From Chitinimonas koreensis (GTDB taxonomy: Bacteria; Pseudomonadota; Gammaproteobacteria; Burkholderiales; Chitinimonadaceae): a stretch of DNA of 64,000 nt. Below are positions 52,865 through 61,867 of the stretch, one piece after another; position 1 is the first letter of the stretch, and each line of letters starts with the position of its first letter. The stretch spans positions 3,125,001-3,189,000 of the forward strand of contig NZ_CP060704.1 of the NCBI RefSeq assembly GCF_014353015.1, written 5' to 3'. Position numbers and translations under genes: made by a program. The notes under the pieces were generated by a model. The model worked only from the letters and a program-made list of their open reading frames with translations. It had not been told where the DNA came from and did no database searches.

Positions 52865-53471
52865 GGCGTGATCTCCCGGCTCAGCTTTTCGACCATGCGC
52901 CGCGCCAGCGCCTGGGCGATGCGGTCCTTGAGGCCAGCCTCGTCGAGACGGATCTGGTCCCGCACCATCCGCGCGACACTGGGGCCAGCGCGATGTCGAG
53001 ATCGTCCTTGCCAAGCTCGCTGTACTGCCGCTTGATCGCGTAGGTGTAGACCTTGCCGCGGTTTCCGACCTTTCGGTTGAAGGTGCGCAGCGGCAACTGA
53101 TACCGGCCGGCAGGGTTGGCGAAGCCGGCCACCAGCTTGCTGCCACCCACCCAAGGCACGAAGACGCGCCCCCGTGTCCGGTCCATTGCCTGGATCGAAA
53201 ACTTGAACCGAGTCGCCGGGATGCCGGCGCTGTCGGCGGTGATCTTGGCGATCGGGTTGCCGGCCGATGCACGCACCAGCTTGACCCGCCTGGTCAGCTC
53301 GGTCGACGGCAAACCGCTGGCTTCGCGCAGCGGCTTGAGCAACTCGTCCTTACGCGCCTCGCCGGCGATCTCGTTGACGGCCTCGGCCTCGATCCGCCCG
53401 ATGGCGCGCTCGGCGCCGCGCAGGCGGGCCGCCTGCTCGATCGCCCCTTCCAGCCTGACGTTCAGTGTCAT
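52861..53471 (-). pseudogene. HK97 gp10-like head-tail protein, frameshifted in this sequence
   Basis: About 203 residues once joined. It begins MTLNVRLEGAIEQAARLRGAERAI, with GKVYTYAIKRQYSELGKDDLDIALAP, like HK97 gp10-type tail-completion proteins. The frame breaks at the G run 52,981-52,984; one added base gives ALAPSVARMVRDQIRLDEAGL and an end at 52,861. ATG 53,471 overlaps the stop of the head-closure gene. Confidence 0.75.
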
Positions 53472-54013
53472 GGTGTGCGCACCCAGAGTGAACGGACGAT
53501 TCCGTCGTCACCGCCCTCGACGGGGCCGACAACGACGTAGGTGGTCGCGCCGACGAGCAGTTGCTCGCCGGCCTGCGGCCGGCCGACCTCAACGACCGGG
53601 AGATCCGCACGAAGCCGGTATTCCGGCCGCCGCATCACGCTGCCGGGCTGGGGCGCATCGGCCTGCACGAATACCCGTGTCGGCCGATCGTCGCCGGCGG
53701 CCGGCCGATACACCGCCGGCTCGCCGACCAGCTCGGTCAGGCTGAGCCGCTGCAGCGTGCGGCGCGAATCGTGATCGACCGCCGCGTCGATCCGCAGCAG
53801 CCGCGGGCCGATGCGCAGGTAGCGGCCGCCGACCAGGTCGACGGCATACCGTGCCCAGCCGGTGTAGGCGGTCGGCGAGCGCAGCCCGGCCTGCGGCGGG
53901 TCATCCGTATCGCGGCCAGTCAAACCGACCCAGACGCCGCGCAGCACCTGCCCCAGCAGGTCCGGCCCCTGGGCGAGCAGTTCCGCCCGAGTGTTCAGTT
54001 CGCCGATGCGCAT
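53468..54013 (-). CDS. Head closure/head-tail joining protein
   Basis: A 181-residue beta-rich protein (MRIGELNTRAELLAQG... ending GIVRSLWVRTP). MRIGELNTR is the usual opening of phage head-tail joining proteins of the HK97 gp7/SPP1 gp16 kind. ATG 54,013 shares a base with the stop of the connector gene. Confidence 0.75.
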   Translation of the reverse strand: MRIGELNTRAELLAQGPDLLGQVLRGVWVGLTGRDTDDPPQAGLRSPTAYTGWARYAVDLVGGRYLRIGPRLLRIDAAVDHDSRRTLQRLSLTELVGEPAVYRPAAGDDRPTRVFVQADAPQPGSVMRRPEYRLRADLPVVEVGRPQAGEQLLVGATTYVVVGPVEGGDDGIVRSLWVRTP

Positions 54014-54561
54014 CACAGGCTTTCGTAGCGGTGGCCGTCGAGTAGCCGGTCGAGGTAGGTCGTGGTGTAGAACGGCTTGTCCGAGATCACCTGCCGGGTG
54101 GTATCGAATGTGCCGGCCTGCACGTACAGCCAGTTGCGGATCCCGTCGGGCACGCTGGCCGAGTTGGCGCAGTAGGCGGCGATGAAGCCCACCCGAACAG
54201 AATGCCCAGCCGGCCACGACTTCAATGGCTCGAGCACCCGCTGGCCGATCAGGCTGTAGTTCTCCGGCGGCACCAGCTGGTCGACGCCGTCGCGGTCGAT
54301 GTAGCGCACCGCGACCACCGACTGCACATCCGGCATTAGCAGCAGCCGGCCGCCGGGGAAGGCGTCCAGCCGCCGGACCCAGTGGCGCGGCAGCAGCGAA
54401 CGACCAAGCGCGGCGTCAGCCATCTCGACAGCGGCCCAGAGCCAGGAACAGATCAGGCCGTCGTCGTCGTCATGATGGATCTTGAGCGCCTGCTTGGCCT
54501 TCGCCAGGTCGACGGGCGGCTGGTCGGCCTCTTCCTGCGTGAGAGGTTCACGGACCAGCAT
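54013..54561 (-). CDS. Head-tail connector protein (gp6-like)
   Basis: A 182-residue protein with the gp6/gp15-like adaptor pattern: VDLAKAKQALKIHHDDDDGLICSWLWAAVEMADAALGR, then YIDRDGVDQLVPPENY and a helical C-terminus. Adaptor proteins dock on the portal and accept the head-closure protein. Start ATG 54,561. Confidence 0.8.
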   Translation of the reverse strand: MLVREPLTQEEADQPPVDLAKAKQALKIHHDDDDGLICSWLWAAVEMADAALGRSLLPRHWVRRLDAFPGGRLLLMPDVQSVVAVRYIDRDGVDQLVPPENYSLIGQRVLEPLKSWPAGHSVRVGFIAAYCANSASVPDGIRNWLYVQAGTFDTTRQVISDKPFYTTTYLDRLLDGHRYESL

Positions 54562-54567
54562 GGCCGC

Positions 54568-54741
54568 TTACGCCGCGGGCGGCGGCGGGGTCTTGCCGCC
54601 GGGCTTGGCCTTGTCGGTCTTTTCGCCGCAGGGCTCGACGCGTTTCTGGCCGATCAGCTTTTCGGCATACGCGTCGTCGAAACCGGCGACGTCGCCCACC
54701 GTGTACGGCCCGAAGGGCTTCAGTACCTTGACGATCTTCAT
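54568..54741 (-). CDS. Small hypothetical head-region protein
   Basis: A 57-residue protein (MKIVKVLKPFGPYTVGDVAGFDDAYAEKLIGQKRVEPC...) with a Lys/Pro-rich tail ending PPPPAA. GAGGA precedes ATG 54,741. Proteins with this MKxxVKxxxPxxxYxxGxxAxF pattern are common just after capsid genes in siphophages; their role is unknown. Confidence 0.72.
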   Translation of the reverse strand: MKIVKVLKPFGPYTVGDVAGFDDAYAEKLIGQKRVEPCGEKTDKAKPGGKTPPPPAA

Positions 54742-54799
54742 GGCGTTCCTCAATTCAAAGGTGCGTGGTGGCGGCAGGCAAGCCCGCCGCATGGAGGGT

Positions 54800-56113
54800 T
54801 TACTTGCCCCACTTCACCGCGGTCAGCACCGCGATGGACTCGACGTGGCGCGGACCGAAATCGTGGTGGGTGATCACGCGGATCAGGGTCTGGTCGCGCT
54901 GGAACGCGGAGACGACATTGCCCTCGTCGTCCTTGTAGGTCGCCTCCTTCGAGTAGTCGATCATCAGCGTGCCGTCCTCGCCGATGAAGCAGTCACCGAA
55001 GTCGGCGAAGTAGATTTCCGACTCATCGCCGCCGCTGCCGAGGTTGACCGGGATCTGGGTGGTTCGACGGATCGGATAGCCCTTCAGCATGCCTTGGGCG
55101 AGCTCGGAGTAGACCTTGTTGCCGTTGCCGTCGCGCAGCGCTTCGAGGAAGCGGAAGGTACGCGGCGCCATGATCCAGCCCGGCGCCAGCAGCCGAGAAT
55201 TCGCACCTTCGAGGCAGAGGATCGCCTTGTTGAGGTCCGTCTCGACCTTCTGGAGAGTCGACGCATCGCTGGCCGGGATCTTGTTGCCGCTGAGCGCCCA
55301 GGACAGCAGGCCCTTGGGCAGGTCGCCCGAGCCGTTGTCGCGGATGAAGGCCTTGTCCTCGCGGGCGCCGATGGCGCCGGTGATATCGGCAACCACGATG
55401 CCCTCGACGGCAACGCCCGCGGCGGCGTTGCGCAGCAGATCGTTGCCGACCGGCACCAAGGCGGCCAGCTTCTTGGCGCTCAGCTTCAGATCATCGAAGC
55501 TTTGCTCGGTCGCAGGGATGTCGCTGTCGACGCCGACGTAGCCGACCACCGCGCCGCCGTTGATACGCGGGATCGTGGCGTTGCCGTTCATGAGCGGATA
55601 CGAGCGAACACCCAGACTGCGTACCGTACTGGCCGGCCGCAGCAGTTCGATGATCTCCTTGGCCAGGTTGACCGGCACCAGCACGCCGCCGGCGCCGGCG
55701 CTCGATTGCGACAGCGCCATCGAGACGTCTTCGCCGTAGCCACGCTGCTCCGCGATGCCGGCTGCCACCGAGGGAATGCCTCCGGCGGCGATCAGGGCGA
55801 TCGCCATGCTGGCAACGCGCGCACCGGGCACGGCCGGCGTGCGCGGCTGAGCGTAGGCCGGCGGCGCGTTCGCGCCCTGGCCCTGGCTCGCCCGGTCGAC
55901 CGGCTGGGCCGCGGCAGCCGCCATGCGCTCCGCCTGTTCCATGCGGCTGATGGTGGCGCCCAGTTCGGCGAAGCGCGCCGAGAGCTGATCGAACTCGGCC
56001 AGTTGCTCGGCCGTCAGCGCAGTCCCGGCCGCCTCGAGGGCGGCCAGTTCTTGCACGCGGGTGTTGATGGTTGCGCGTTCGCGGCGCAGGTCGTTGATGT
56101 CCATTTTCGGCAT
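54800..56113 (-). CDS. Major capsid protein, HK97 fold
   Basis: A 437-residue protein. Residues ~1-60 form the helical delta domain removed by the protease (MPKMDINDLRRERATINTRVQELAALEAAG...). The mature part has HK97-type segments: ELLRPASTVRSLGVRSYPL, LVPVGNDLLRNAAAGV, PGWIMAPRTFRFLEAL and YFADFGDCFIGEDGTLMIDYSKEATY. Start ATG 56,113, six bases after GGAG. A strong hairpin lies just upstream of the gene. Confidence 0.93.
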   Translation of the reverse strand: MPKMDINDLRRERATINTRVQELAALEAAGTALTAEQLAEFDQLSARFAELGATISRMEQAERMAAAAAQPVDRASQGQGANAPPAYAQPRTPAVPGARVASMAIALIAAGGIPSVAAGIAEQRGYGEDVSMALSQSSAGAGGVLVPVNLAKEIIELLRPASTVRSLGVRSYPLMNGNATIPRINGGAVVGYVGVDSDIPATEQSFDDLKLSAKKLAALVPVGNDLLRNAAAGVAVEGIVVADITGAIGAREDKAFIRDNGSGDLPKGLLSWALSGNKIPASDASTLQKVETDLNKAILCLEGANSRLLAPGWIMAPRTFRFLEALRDGNGNKVYSELAQGMLKGYPIRRTTQIPVNLGSGGDESEIYFADFGDCFIGEDGTLMIDYSKEATYKDDEGNVVSAFQRDQTLIRVITHHDFGPRHVESIAVLTAVKWGK

Positions 56114-56130
56114 TTCGGGCTCCAAAGCTC

Positions 56131-56160
56131 CAAAGAAAAAGGCCGCCCAACGGGCGGCCC
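56131..56160 (-). terminator. Strong hairpin with T run ahead of the capsid gene
   Basis: On the minus strand an 8-base stem (GGCCGCCC, GGGCGGCC; 56,141-56,159) with a three-base loop is followed by TTTTTCTTTG. It lies between the protease and capsid genes, 28 bases before the capsid start codon. It looks like a full intrinsic terminator in the middle of the structural operon. Confidence 0.8.
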
Positions 56161-56185
56161 GACGATTCCCGCGAACGCGGAGAAT

Positions 56186-57145
56186 TCAGCTGCACTGCAT
56201 GGCTATTGCTGCCGCCTGCATACCAATGCGGCGGGACGGCCGGCTCGCCGCGCGACGCCCGGCAACATCCGCGACCAAGCCGGCCAAGGCCGCGTGCGGC
56301 GTTTCGACCCGATCGGCGAAGCCGACGGCGACACCCTGCTCGCCGCGATACAGCGCGGCCTCGGTCGCGCGCACCGCCTCGGTGGTCATTGCCCGGTACC
56401 GCGCGACGGCGTCGACGAACATCCGATAGCTGTCCTGCACGACCGCTTCGAGCACCGCGCGCGACTGGTCGCTGAGCGGCTCGGTCGGCGTCAGATCGTT
56501 CTTGTGCGCGCCGGCGTAGATGGTGGTGACCTTGCGACCGGTCTGCGCAAGCGCCTCGCTGATGTCGATGTGCTTGGCCACCACGCCGACCGAGCCGGTC
56601 CCGCCGGTCGGCGGCACGACGATCTGGTTGCAAGCCGCGGCCAGCAGGTAGCCGCCAGAGTAGGCGCCGAAGTTCACCACTGCGGTGGTCCGCTTGATCG
56701 AGCGGCTGGCGAAAATATCCTCGGCGCATTCGAAGCAGCCGACGGCCGAGCCGCCCGGCGTGTCGATGTCGAGCACGATCTCCTCGACCGCGGGGTCGGC
56801 CAGCGCCTGCTGGTGCGCGGCGCGGATCTGCTCGTAGCTGGTCATCGTCTCGCAGACGTTGAGGTTGCCGTTCCGGCTGACCAGCAGGCCGTGCACCGGA
56901 ATGACCTGAACGCCGGTCTGCTCTACCGCGCGCTGGCGGGATTCGGCCTGCTGCGCGAGCCGGTCATCGGCGCCGCCGTGATCCTCGAACGCCATGCGCG
57001 GCGCGGCGCCGGACCCCACGCTGACGTTGACGATGTTGAGGTTCAGGTGGCTGTTCGCCCAATGGACCGCGAGGTCCATCATGTCGGCGGTCACCAGTTG
57101 CGGCTGGTTGAACAGCAGGCTCGCCAGGTGAAGGTAGGGTCTCAT
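56186..57145 (-). CDS. Prohead protease, S49 (SppA-like) family
   Basis: A 319-residue protease. IVLDIDTPGGSAVG and FGAYSGGYLLAAACNQI (catalytic Ser at about residue 165), then GTGSVGVVAKHIDISEAL are the hallmarks of S49 peptidases used by many siphophages to cut capsid and scaffold. It lies between portal and capsid as expected. ATG 57,145 overlaps the portal stop (ATGA). Confidence 0.9.
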   Translation of the reverse strand: MRPYLHLASLLFNQPQLVTADMMDLAVHWANSHLNLNIVNVSVGSGAAPRMAFEDHGGADDRLAQQAESRQRAVEQTGVQVIPVHGLLVSRNGNLNVCETMTSYEQIRAAHQQALADPAVEEIVLDIDTPGGSAVGCFECAEDIFASRSIKRTTAVVNFGAYSGGYLLAAACNQIVVPPTGGTGSVGVVAKHIDISEALAQTGRKVTTIYAGAHKNDLTPTEPLSDQSRAVLEAVVQDSYRMFVDAVARYRAMTTEAVRATEAALYRGEQGVAVGFADRVETPHAALAGLVADVAGRRAASRPSRRIGMQAAAIAMQCS

Positions 57146-58404
57146 TGAACGCAGTCCTCGATTTCCTTGACCATGCGATCGGTCGGTTTGTCGGATGGCC
57201 GCACCGGCTTGCCGTTGGCGTCCACCATGTTGAGCGGCTGCAGGTAGGTGTCGCCGCCGGCGACCGGCGGCAGGTTCTCCAGCCGACGGATGTCGTTGAC
57301 CGACAGCCACCCCCACTGCCGGCCGAGCGCATAGGCCTCGAAGCGGCTTTTCTGATCACCGCGTAGCAAGCCGCCGACGTTGAACTCGACGTAGTAGTCG
57401 GCGCGCTCGCCGGCCGACAGCAGATCGCGGTTCATCGCCTGCTCGTGGCGCTTGAGCCAGGGCAGCAGCGTGTAGATCACGTACTGGATGCCCTGGTGCT
57501 CGATGTTGCTGAACGTCGCGCGATCGAGGTCGCCGATCATGTGCGGCGGCACCTTGTACATGCGCGCGATGTCGGTGACGCTGAACTTGCGGCTGAGGAT
57601 CAGTTGCGCGTCCTCGTTGCTCATGGACAGCTGGCGGTAGCTCATGCCCTCCTGCAGCAACGCGACCTTCGCGGTGTTCCCCTGCCCGGCGTAGCGGGAC
57701 TGCCAGTCCTTCAGCAGCTGGTCGACGACGGCCTGGTCCTTGATCGCCCCGGCCTCCTTCGAGCGTTCGATCACGCCAGAAAGATTGGTGCCGTTGGCGA
57801 ACACGCTCGAAGCGTGCCCTTCGGTCGCCAGCGCCAGGCCCAGCGCGTCGCGGTGCAGGCCGATCGGCGAGATGCCGGTGTAGCCGTTGAGCGAAAACCA
57901 GGTGACGTGGTGCACCATGCGCTGCGGTACCAGGCCTTCTCCGGGTACGAGCTCGTAGTAGGGCAGTCGGTCGGGTCCGACGTAGACCGTCACGCGATCC
58001 GACTGGCAGGGATAGAGCGCTGTCGGCGTGCCGTCCGGACTACGCTCGATCAGGCTGATCGCGTTGCCGCGCAGACCGAGCTGACCCTGCGCCATCTCGC
58101 GAAACTGGAAGGCCGTCTGCCACGGGTTCGGCGCGTTGCGCACCAGATCGTAGACCGGGTGATCGGTCGCCTTGCGGCGGCCGTCCACGCCCTCGCGCCG
58201 GTACAGCTCGCACGGAAGTTGGGCGACCGATTCGGCCAGCAGGGTGACGCAGGACTGCACCGCAGTAAGGGCGAGCGCGCTTTCCGGTGTGACGAAGGTG
58301 CCGGAAGCGGAGCGACCGCCGCCCCCCACCAAGGAGGACACCCAGCCACCGCCACCGGCCGGCCGCGGCGCTCCGCCGGCGGCGAACATCTGTCGGAAGA
58401 ACAT
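57142..58404 (-). CDS. Portal protein, HK97 family
   Basis: A 420-residue protein with HK97-type portal segments: ALALTAVQSCVTLLAESVAQLPCELYRR, HPVYDLVRNAPNPWQTAFQFREM and ARMYKVPPHMIGDLDRATFSNIEHQ. It forms the dodecameric DNA entry ring. I start at ATG 58,404 (MFFRQMFAAGG), with AAGGGGA upstream; TTG 58,410 is too close to that site. The 57-residue membrane-protein gene ends 2 bases upstream. Confidence 0.92.
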   Translation of the reverse strand: MFFRQMFAAGGAPRPAGGGGWVSSLVGGGGRSASGTFVTPESALALTAVQSCVTLLAESVAQLPCELYRREGVDGRRKATDHPVYDLVRNAPNPWQTAFQFREMAQGQLGLRGNAISLIERSPDGTPTALYPCQSDRVTVYVGPDRLPYYELVPGEGLVPQRMVHHVTWFSLNGYTGISPIGLHRDALGLALATEGHASSVFANGTNLSGVIERSKEAGAIKDQAVVDQLLKDWQSRYAGQGNTAKVALLQEGMSYRQLSMSNEDAQLILSRKFSVTDIARMYKVPPHMIGDLDRATFSNIEHQGIQYVIYTLLPWLKRHEQAMNRDLLSAGERADYYVEFNVGGLLRGDQKSRFEAYALGRQWGWLSVNDIRRLENLPPVAGGDTYLQPLNMVDANGKPVRPSDKPTDRMVKEIEDCVQ

Positions 58405-58406
58405 GC

Positions 58407-58580
58407 TCAATCCCCTTGGCTGCTGGCCGCGGCCCCGCGCGCCGCTGCGTAAGACCAGCCGAGCAGGCCGATACCTGCGCAGATCAGCGCTGCTGGCACG
58501 TTCAACATGGCGACGCCACCGATCAGCAGGCCGAAGCCCGCCACGCCGACCCCGAATGCGATCAGGTCCATTGTCTTCAT
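58407..58580 (-). CDS. Small membrane protein between terminase and portal
   Basis: A 57-residue protein beginning MKTMDLIAFGVGVAGFGLLIGG and continuing VAMLNVPAALICAGIGLLGWSYAAA. It is almost wholly two membrane segments with a short polar tail. ATG 58,580 overlaps the terminase stop (ATGA); the stop lies 3 bases before the portal start, and its end supplies the portal ribosome site. This tight coupling supports it as real. Role unknown; small two-segment proteins are often found at this place in siphophages. Confidence 0.75.
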   Translation of the reverse strand: MKTMDLIAFGVGVAGFGLLIGGVAMLNVPAALICAGIGLLGWSYAAARGAAASSQGD

Positions 58581-60349
58581 ATCCTGATTCCTTGCTCGTA
58601 GACCGAGGTGCCGTCGGGCACTTTCACCATGCCGCGGTTGAGCGCCATGATCAGCGCCACGATGCCGTCGATCCGCTCGCGGCTGCGGCGCTTGTTGGGC
58701 CGGTAGTTATCGTTGGTATCGCGCAGGAGCACGACGTTGCCGGCCATCCAGCGCAGCACCGGGTTGCCGCCGTGACCGAGCCGGGCCGACAGCACGAGGC
58801 CCTCGAGCTCCTTGCTCGGTGCGGTCAAGTGGGCGAAGTTCTGCGAGATCGGCACCGCGTTGACCCCCTCCTCGAGTAGCTCGACGGCGATCTTCGCGGC
58901 GTTCCACACGTCGTAGCCGACCTCGCCGAGCTCGAACTGGGCGGCGTCGCGCAGGATCTGCTGCTTGATCGCTTCCTGATCGATCACATTGCCCGGCGTT
59001 GCCGTCAGCCAGCCGGACTTGACCCACGCCGTATACGGCACGCGGTCCTTGCGGGCGCGCCGCTCGATGTTGTCCTCGGGCACGAAGAAGCGCGCCAGCA
59101 CCCGCCACTGCGGATCGGCCACAGTCGGCTCGAACAGCAGGACCCAGGCCGCGATATCGGTCGTGCTGGCCAGATCGAGGCCACCGGTGCAGCGCCGCCC
59201 TTCCAGCAGCGACGGGTCGAAGGCCGCGCCGCCGCGGTCCCAGTCGTCGAGCGACAGCCAGGATTCCGCCTGCTGGGTCCAGACGTTGAGGTGCTTGGTC
59301 AGGAAATTGACCAGCGCCGCGGTCGAGATCGACGCCTTGCGGGCCGCGTCGCGCAGTGCCTCGAGCTTCACCGACACGCCGAGGTTCGGATTGGCCTTGA
59401 TCCAGACGCGCTCGTCCCGCCAGTCGTCGTCCGCATCCAGCGTGTAGATCACGCCGCCGTGCGAATCGTCGTCGATCGCCCCCTCGAGCACCTGCACGGT
59501 GTAGCCGCGCTGCTCGAGGCAGATCGATCCTTCCTGATTGAATCCGGACGTGGTGATCGTCCAGATCAGCGGGTTCAACCGCGATCCGATGGCCGAGATC
59601 AGCACGTCCCACAGCGCCCGCGTCGGGTGCGCGTGGAACTCGTCGATGATCGCGCCGTGGATGTTGAGACCATCCTGCGTCTTGGCGTCGGCGCCGAGCG
59701 GCACGAACTTGTTGGCCGTGCCGCGGATGAACAGCTTGTTCTTGTGCTCGGTGATGACGCGACGAAGGTGCGGCGACTGCCGCACCATCATCTCGGCCTC
59801 GGCGTGCGTGATCTTGGCCTGGTCGAGCTTGGTCGCCGCGGTGTAGACCTCGGCGCCCGGCTCGCCATCGAACGCGAACAGGAACAGGCCGATGCCGGCC
59901 AGCTTGGTGCTCTTGCCGTTTTTCCGTGCGACTTCCTCGTACCAGGTGCGGAACCGCCTGGTGCCGTTGACCCGGCGCCAGCCGAACATCACCGCGATTT
60001 CGAACTGCTGCCACGGCGCCAGCGTCAATAGCTCGCCAGCCCATTCGCCCTTGCTGTGGCGCAAGTATTCGTGGAAGAAGCGGATGACGTACGCCGCATG
60101 ATCCGGCCGCCACACCAAACCGCGCTTGGCGGCCTCCTTCATGTCCCGGTAGTGCCGCTCGACGTAGAGCCGGGTGTAGCGGCAAACCTCGATCCGCCCC
60201 TCGAGGACCGCGATACCGTAGTCGTCCCAGGGCTGGGCGACGTAGCCGGCCGGGATCAGTCCGCGGGTCGATCGCCGGCGAACGCCAGGATCTCGCGCAG
60301 CACCTCGTCGACCAGCTCCCCGCGCGCCATTGCTTTGTTCTTGGCGCAT
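58577..60349 (-). CDS. Terminase large subunit
   Basis: A protein of up to 590 residues. ATPase: Walker A-type ARKNGKSTKLAG, Walker B IIDEFHAH, coupling motif TTSGF. Nuclease: GGLDLASTTDIAAWV and GYDVWNAAKIAVELLEEG, with C-terminal YRPNKRRSRERIDGIVAL. HK97/PF03354-type packaging motor that cuts and packs DNA into the prohead. The ATG at 60,349 overlaps the small subunit by 94 bases; the conserved protein begins nearer GLIPAGYVAQPWDDYG (about 60,270), where no good start codon exists, so the start is uncertain. Confidence 0.93.
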   Translation of the reverse strand: MRQEQSNGARGAGRRGAARDPGVRRRSTRGLIPAGYVAQPWDDYGIAVLEGRIEVCRYTRLYVERHYRDMKEAAKRGLVWRPDHAAYVIRFFHEYLRHSKGEWAGELLTLAPWQQFEIAVMFGWRRVNGTRRFRTWYEEVARKNGKSTKLAGIGLFLFAFDGEPGAEVYTAATKLDQAKITHAEAEMMVRQSPHLRRVITEHKNKLFIRGTANKFVPLGADAKTQDGLNIHGAIIDEFHAHPTRALWDVLISAIGSRLNPLIWTITTSGFNQEGSICLEQRGYTVQVLEGAIDDDSHGGVIYTLDADDDWRDERVWIKANPNLGVSVKLEALRDAARKASISTAALVNFLTKHLNVWTQQAESWLSLDDWDRGGAAFDPSLLEGRRCTGGLDLASTTDIAAWVLLFEPTVADPQWRVLARFFVPEDNIERRARKDRVPYTAWVKSGWLTATPGNVIDQEAIKQQILRDAAQFELGEVGYDVWNAAKIAVELLEEGVNAVPISQNFAHLTAPSKELEGLVLSARLGHGGNPVLRWMAGNVVLLRDTNDNYRPNKRRSRERIDGIVALIMALNRGMVKVPDGTSVYEQGIRI

Positions 60350-61086
60350 GAGTACACCGTCATCCCGTTCTTCTTCAGCAGCTCACGGATCTGGCGGGCG
60401 ATCTTCACGCGGTTGTAGCTCGCGGACACCTCGTAGCTCCGGCCCGTTTCGCCGCTGACAGCGAAAGTGCGGCCCTTGTGGTCCGCGATCCACTGCTTAC
60501 AGTCGAACCAGTCGGCAATCGCGCTGCTAAGCAGGGCCATCGACAGGCCCGCCGTGGAGAAATCGAAGCCGGCCGCGGTGAGCATCGGCATCAGATCGGC
60601 CCAAGCCCGCTTCTCCGCAGGCCGCATCGTCCAGGGCGGCAGCTCCGGCAGGCGGGCCATATCAACCCGGCTGTCGAGCGATACCAGCGGGTTGCCGAAC
60701 AGCTCGCCCTGGTTGGTCGCGAGCCGGTCGATGGCCCGGATGCGCGAGAAAGCGACCACGGTCATGCCGGCCTCGTCGAGGTCCTTGAACACTTCGGCCC
60801 GCGCGCGCCGCTCGGCGCGCGACTCGTCCGTTTCGAGCGAACCCTTGTTCGAGTCCTCCTCGTAGCGCTCGCCTGCCTTCCGCACCAGGTCGGCGTACTC
60901 GCGCCAGGTGTCGATCTTGTCGGCCAGGATGGCCAGCCCGGCCAGCGCCGAACCGTAGTCGAGCTTCGCCGCCTCGAGCGCGCCGATCAGGTAGCGCCAT
61001 ACCGCGCGCGACCGTTTCGACCGCAGGAAGGTCGGCGGTTTGGGGGGCGGCCGAGCAATGGCCGCGCTTGCCGTTTGCAGGGCCAT
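60256..61086 (-). CDS. Terminase small subunit
   Basis: A 276-residue protein from ATG 61,086, six bases after GAGG. It resembles P27-type small subunits: TFLRSKRSRAVWRYLIGAL, helical middle (LADKIDTWREYADLVRKAGERYEE) and a C-terminal part with AVSGETGRSYEVSASYNRVKIARQIRELL. It would recognise phage DNA for packaging. It is longer than usual for the family, and an upstream in-frame codon at 61,227 is unlikely. Confidence 0.82.
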   Translation of the reverse strand: MALQTASAAIARPPPKPPTFLRSKRSRAVWRYLIGALEAAKLDYGSALAGLAILADKIDTWREYADLVRKAGERYEEDSNKGSLETDESRAERRARAEVFKDLDEAGMTVVAFSRIRAIDRLATNQGELFGNPLVSLDSRVDMARLPELPPWTMRPAEKRAWADLMPMLTAAGFDFSTAGLSMALLSSAIADWFDCKQWIADHKGRTFAVSGETGRSYEVSASYNRVKIARQIRELLKKNGMTVYSCAKNKAMARGELVDEVLREILAFAGDRPAD

Positions 61087-61293
61087 GACGGACCTCGTCG
61101 CGAGGCTGGACCTCAAAAATGACCCGGACGGGTCAGAGAGTGGGACCGGGGGCTGGTTTATACCCCCCCTATGAATTTTCACCGTGCGAATATTGGACGC
61201 TGACGCACGTTCGGGCCTGTCGCCCACCCCAGAGATTTGGCACCCCTACCCGCCGGCCACACACCCGGATGGTGCGCAGCCGCAGGGCGCCGT

Positions 61294-61665
61294 TCAGCGC
61301 CGCCGATTGCCGAAACCGCCGTCCGCCGCCGCCGTCTTGCGACTGTGGCACGACTGGCAAAGCGACTGGTGGTTCGCCGGATCATCAAAGCTGCCTCCAT
61401 CGGCGACCGGCTTGATGTGGTCGACATGCGTCGCAGGCACTACAGCGCCGGAATCCAGGCAACCCTGACACAACGGCTGTCGCGCCAACTGCGCCGACCG
61501 CAGCCCCTGCCACCATGCCGAGTCGTACATACGCTTTCGCTCGGCACTCTCTACTGTTGGCACCGGACGCAGCACTGCGTCGCAACTCACGCAATATCGC
61601 GAGCCCCGCCGAGATCGGCCGGCGCAACCCGGCTTCGCACATGGACGGGAGGGTGCACTGGGCAT
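61294..61665 (-). CDS. HNH endonuclease
   Basis: A 123-residue nuclease. Zinc-binding Cys pairs (CAKPGCAG, CVSC and CQGC) frame the HNH motif in HVDHIKPVADGG and NHQSLCQSCHSRKTA. HNH proteins next to terminase genes are needed for cos cleavage in several HK97-type siphophages, so this phage probably packages from cohesive ends. ATG 61,665 without a clear ribosome site. Confidence 0.9.
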   Translation of the reverse strand: MPSAPSRPCAKPGCAGRSRRGSRYCVSCDAVLRPVPTVESAERKRMYDSAWWQGLRSAQLARQPLCQGCLDSGAVVPATHVDHIKPVADGGSFDDPANHQSLCQSCHSRKTAAADGGFGNRRR

Positions 61666-61830
61666 GCGGGGCTCGATTAACTAGATGTTGCACGCCGCCG
61701 CTAGCGCAGAGGCGCGGGTCCGCCCGCCCGTGTGAGCCTCAAAGACGCCAGGGTCCCCGCCGATTTTGGCGCTCGGCCGGCCACACCGAAATGGCGCGGC
61801 AGCCGCCGACCCGGCCGACCGCCGCGGACG

Positions 61831-61860
61831 ACAAAAAGCCCGGCACAGTGGCCGGGCTTC
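61831..61860 (-). terminator. Intrinsic terminator before the HNH gene
   Basis: A 9-base stem, AAGCCCGGC (61,836-61,844) with GCCGGGCTT (61,851-61,859), followed on the minus strand by TTTTTGT. It ends the transcript of the 186-residue gene that finishes at 61,868. Confidence 0.8.
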
Positions 61861-61867
61861 CTTTGCA

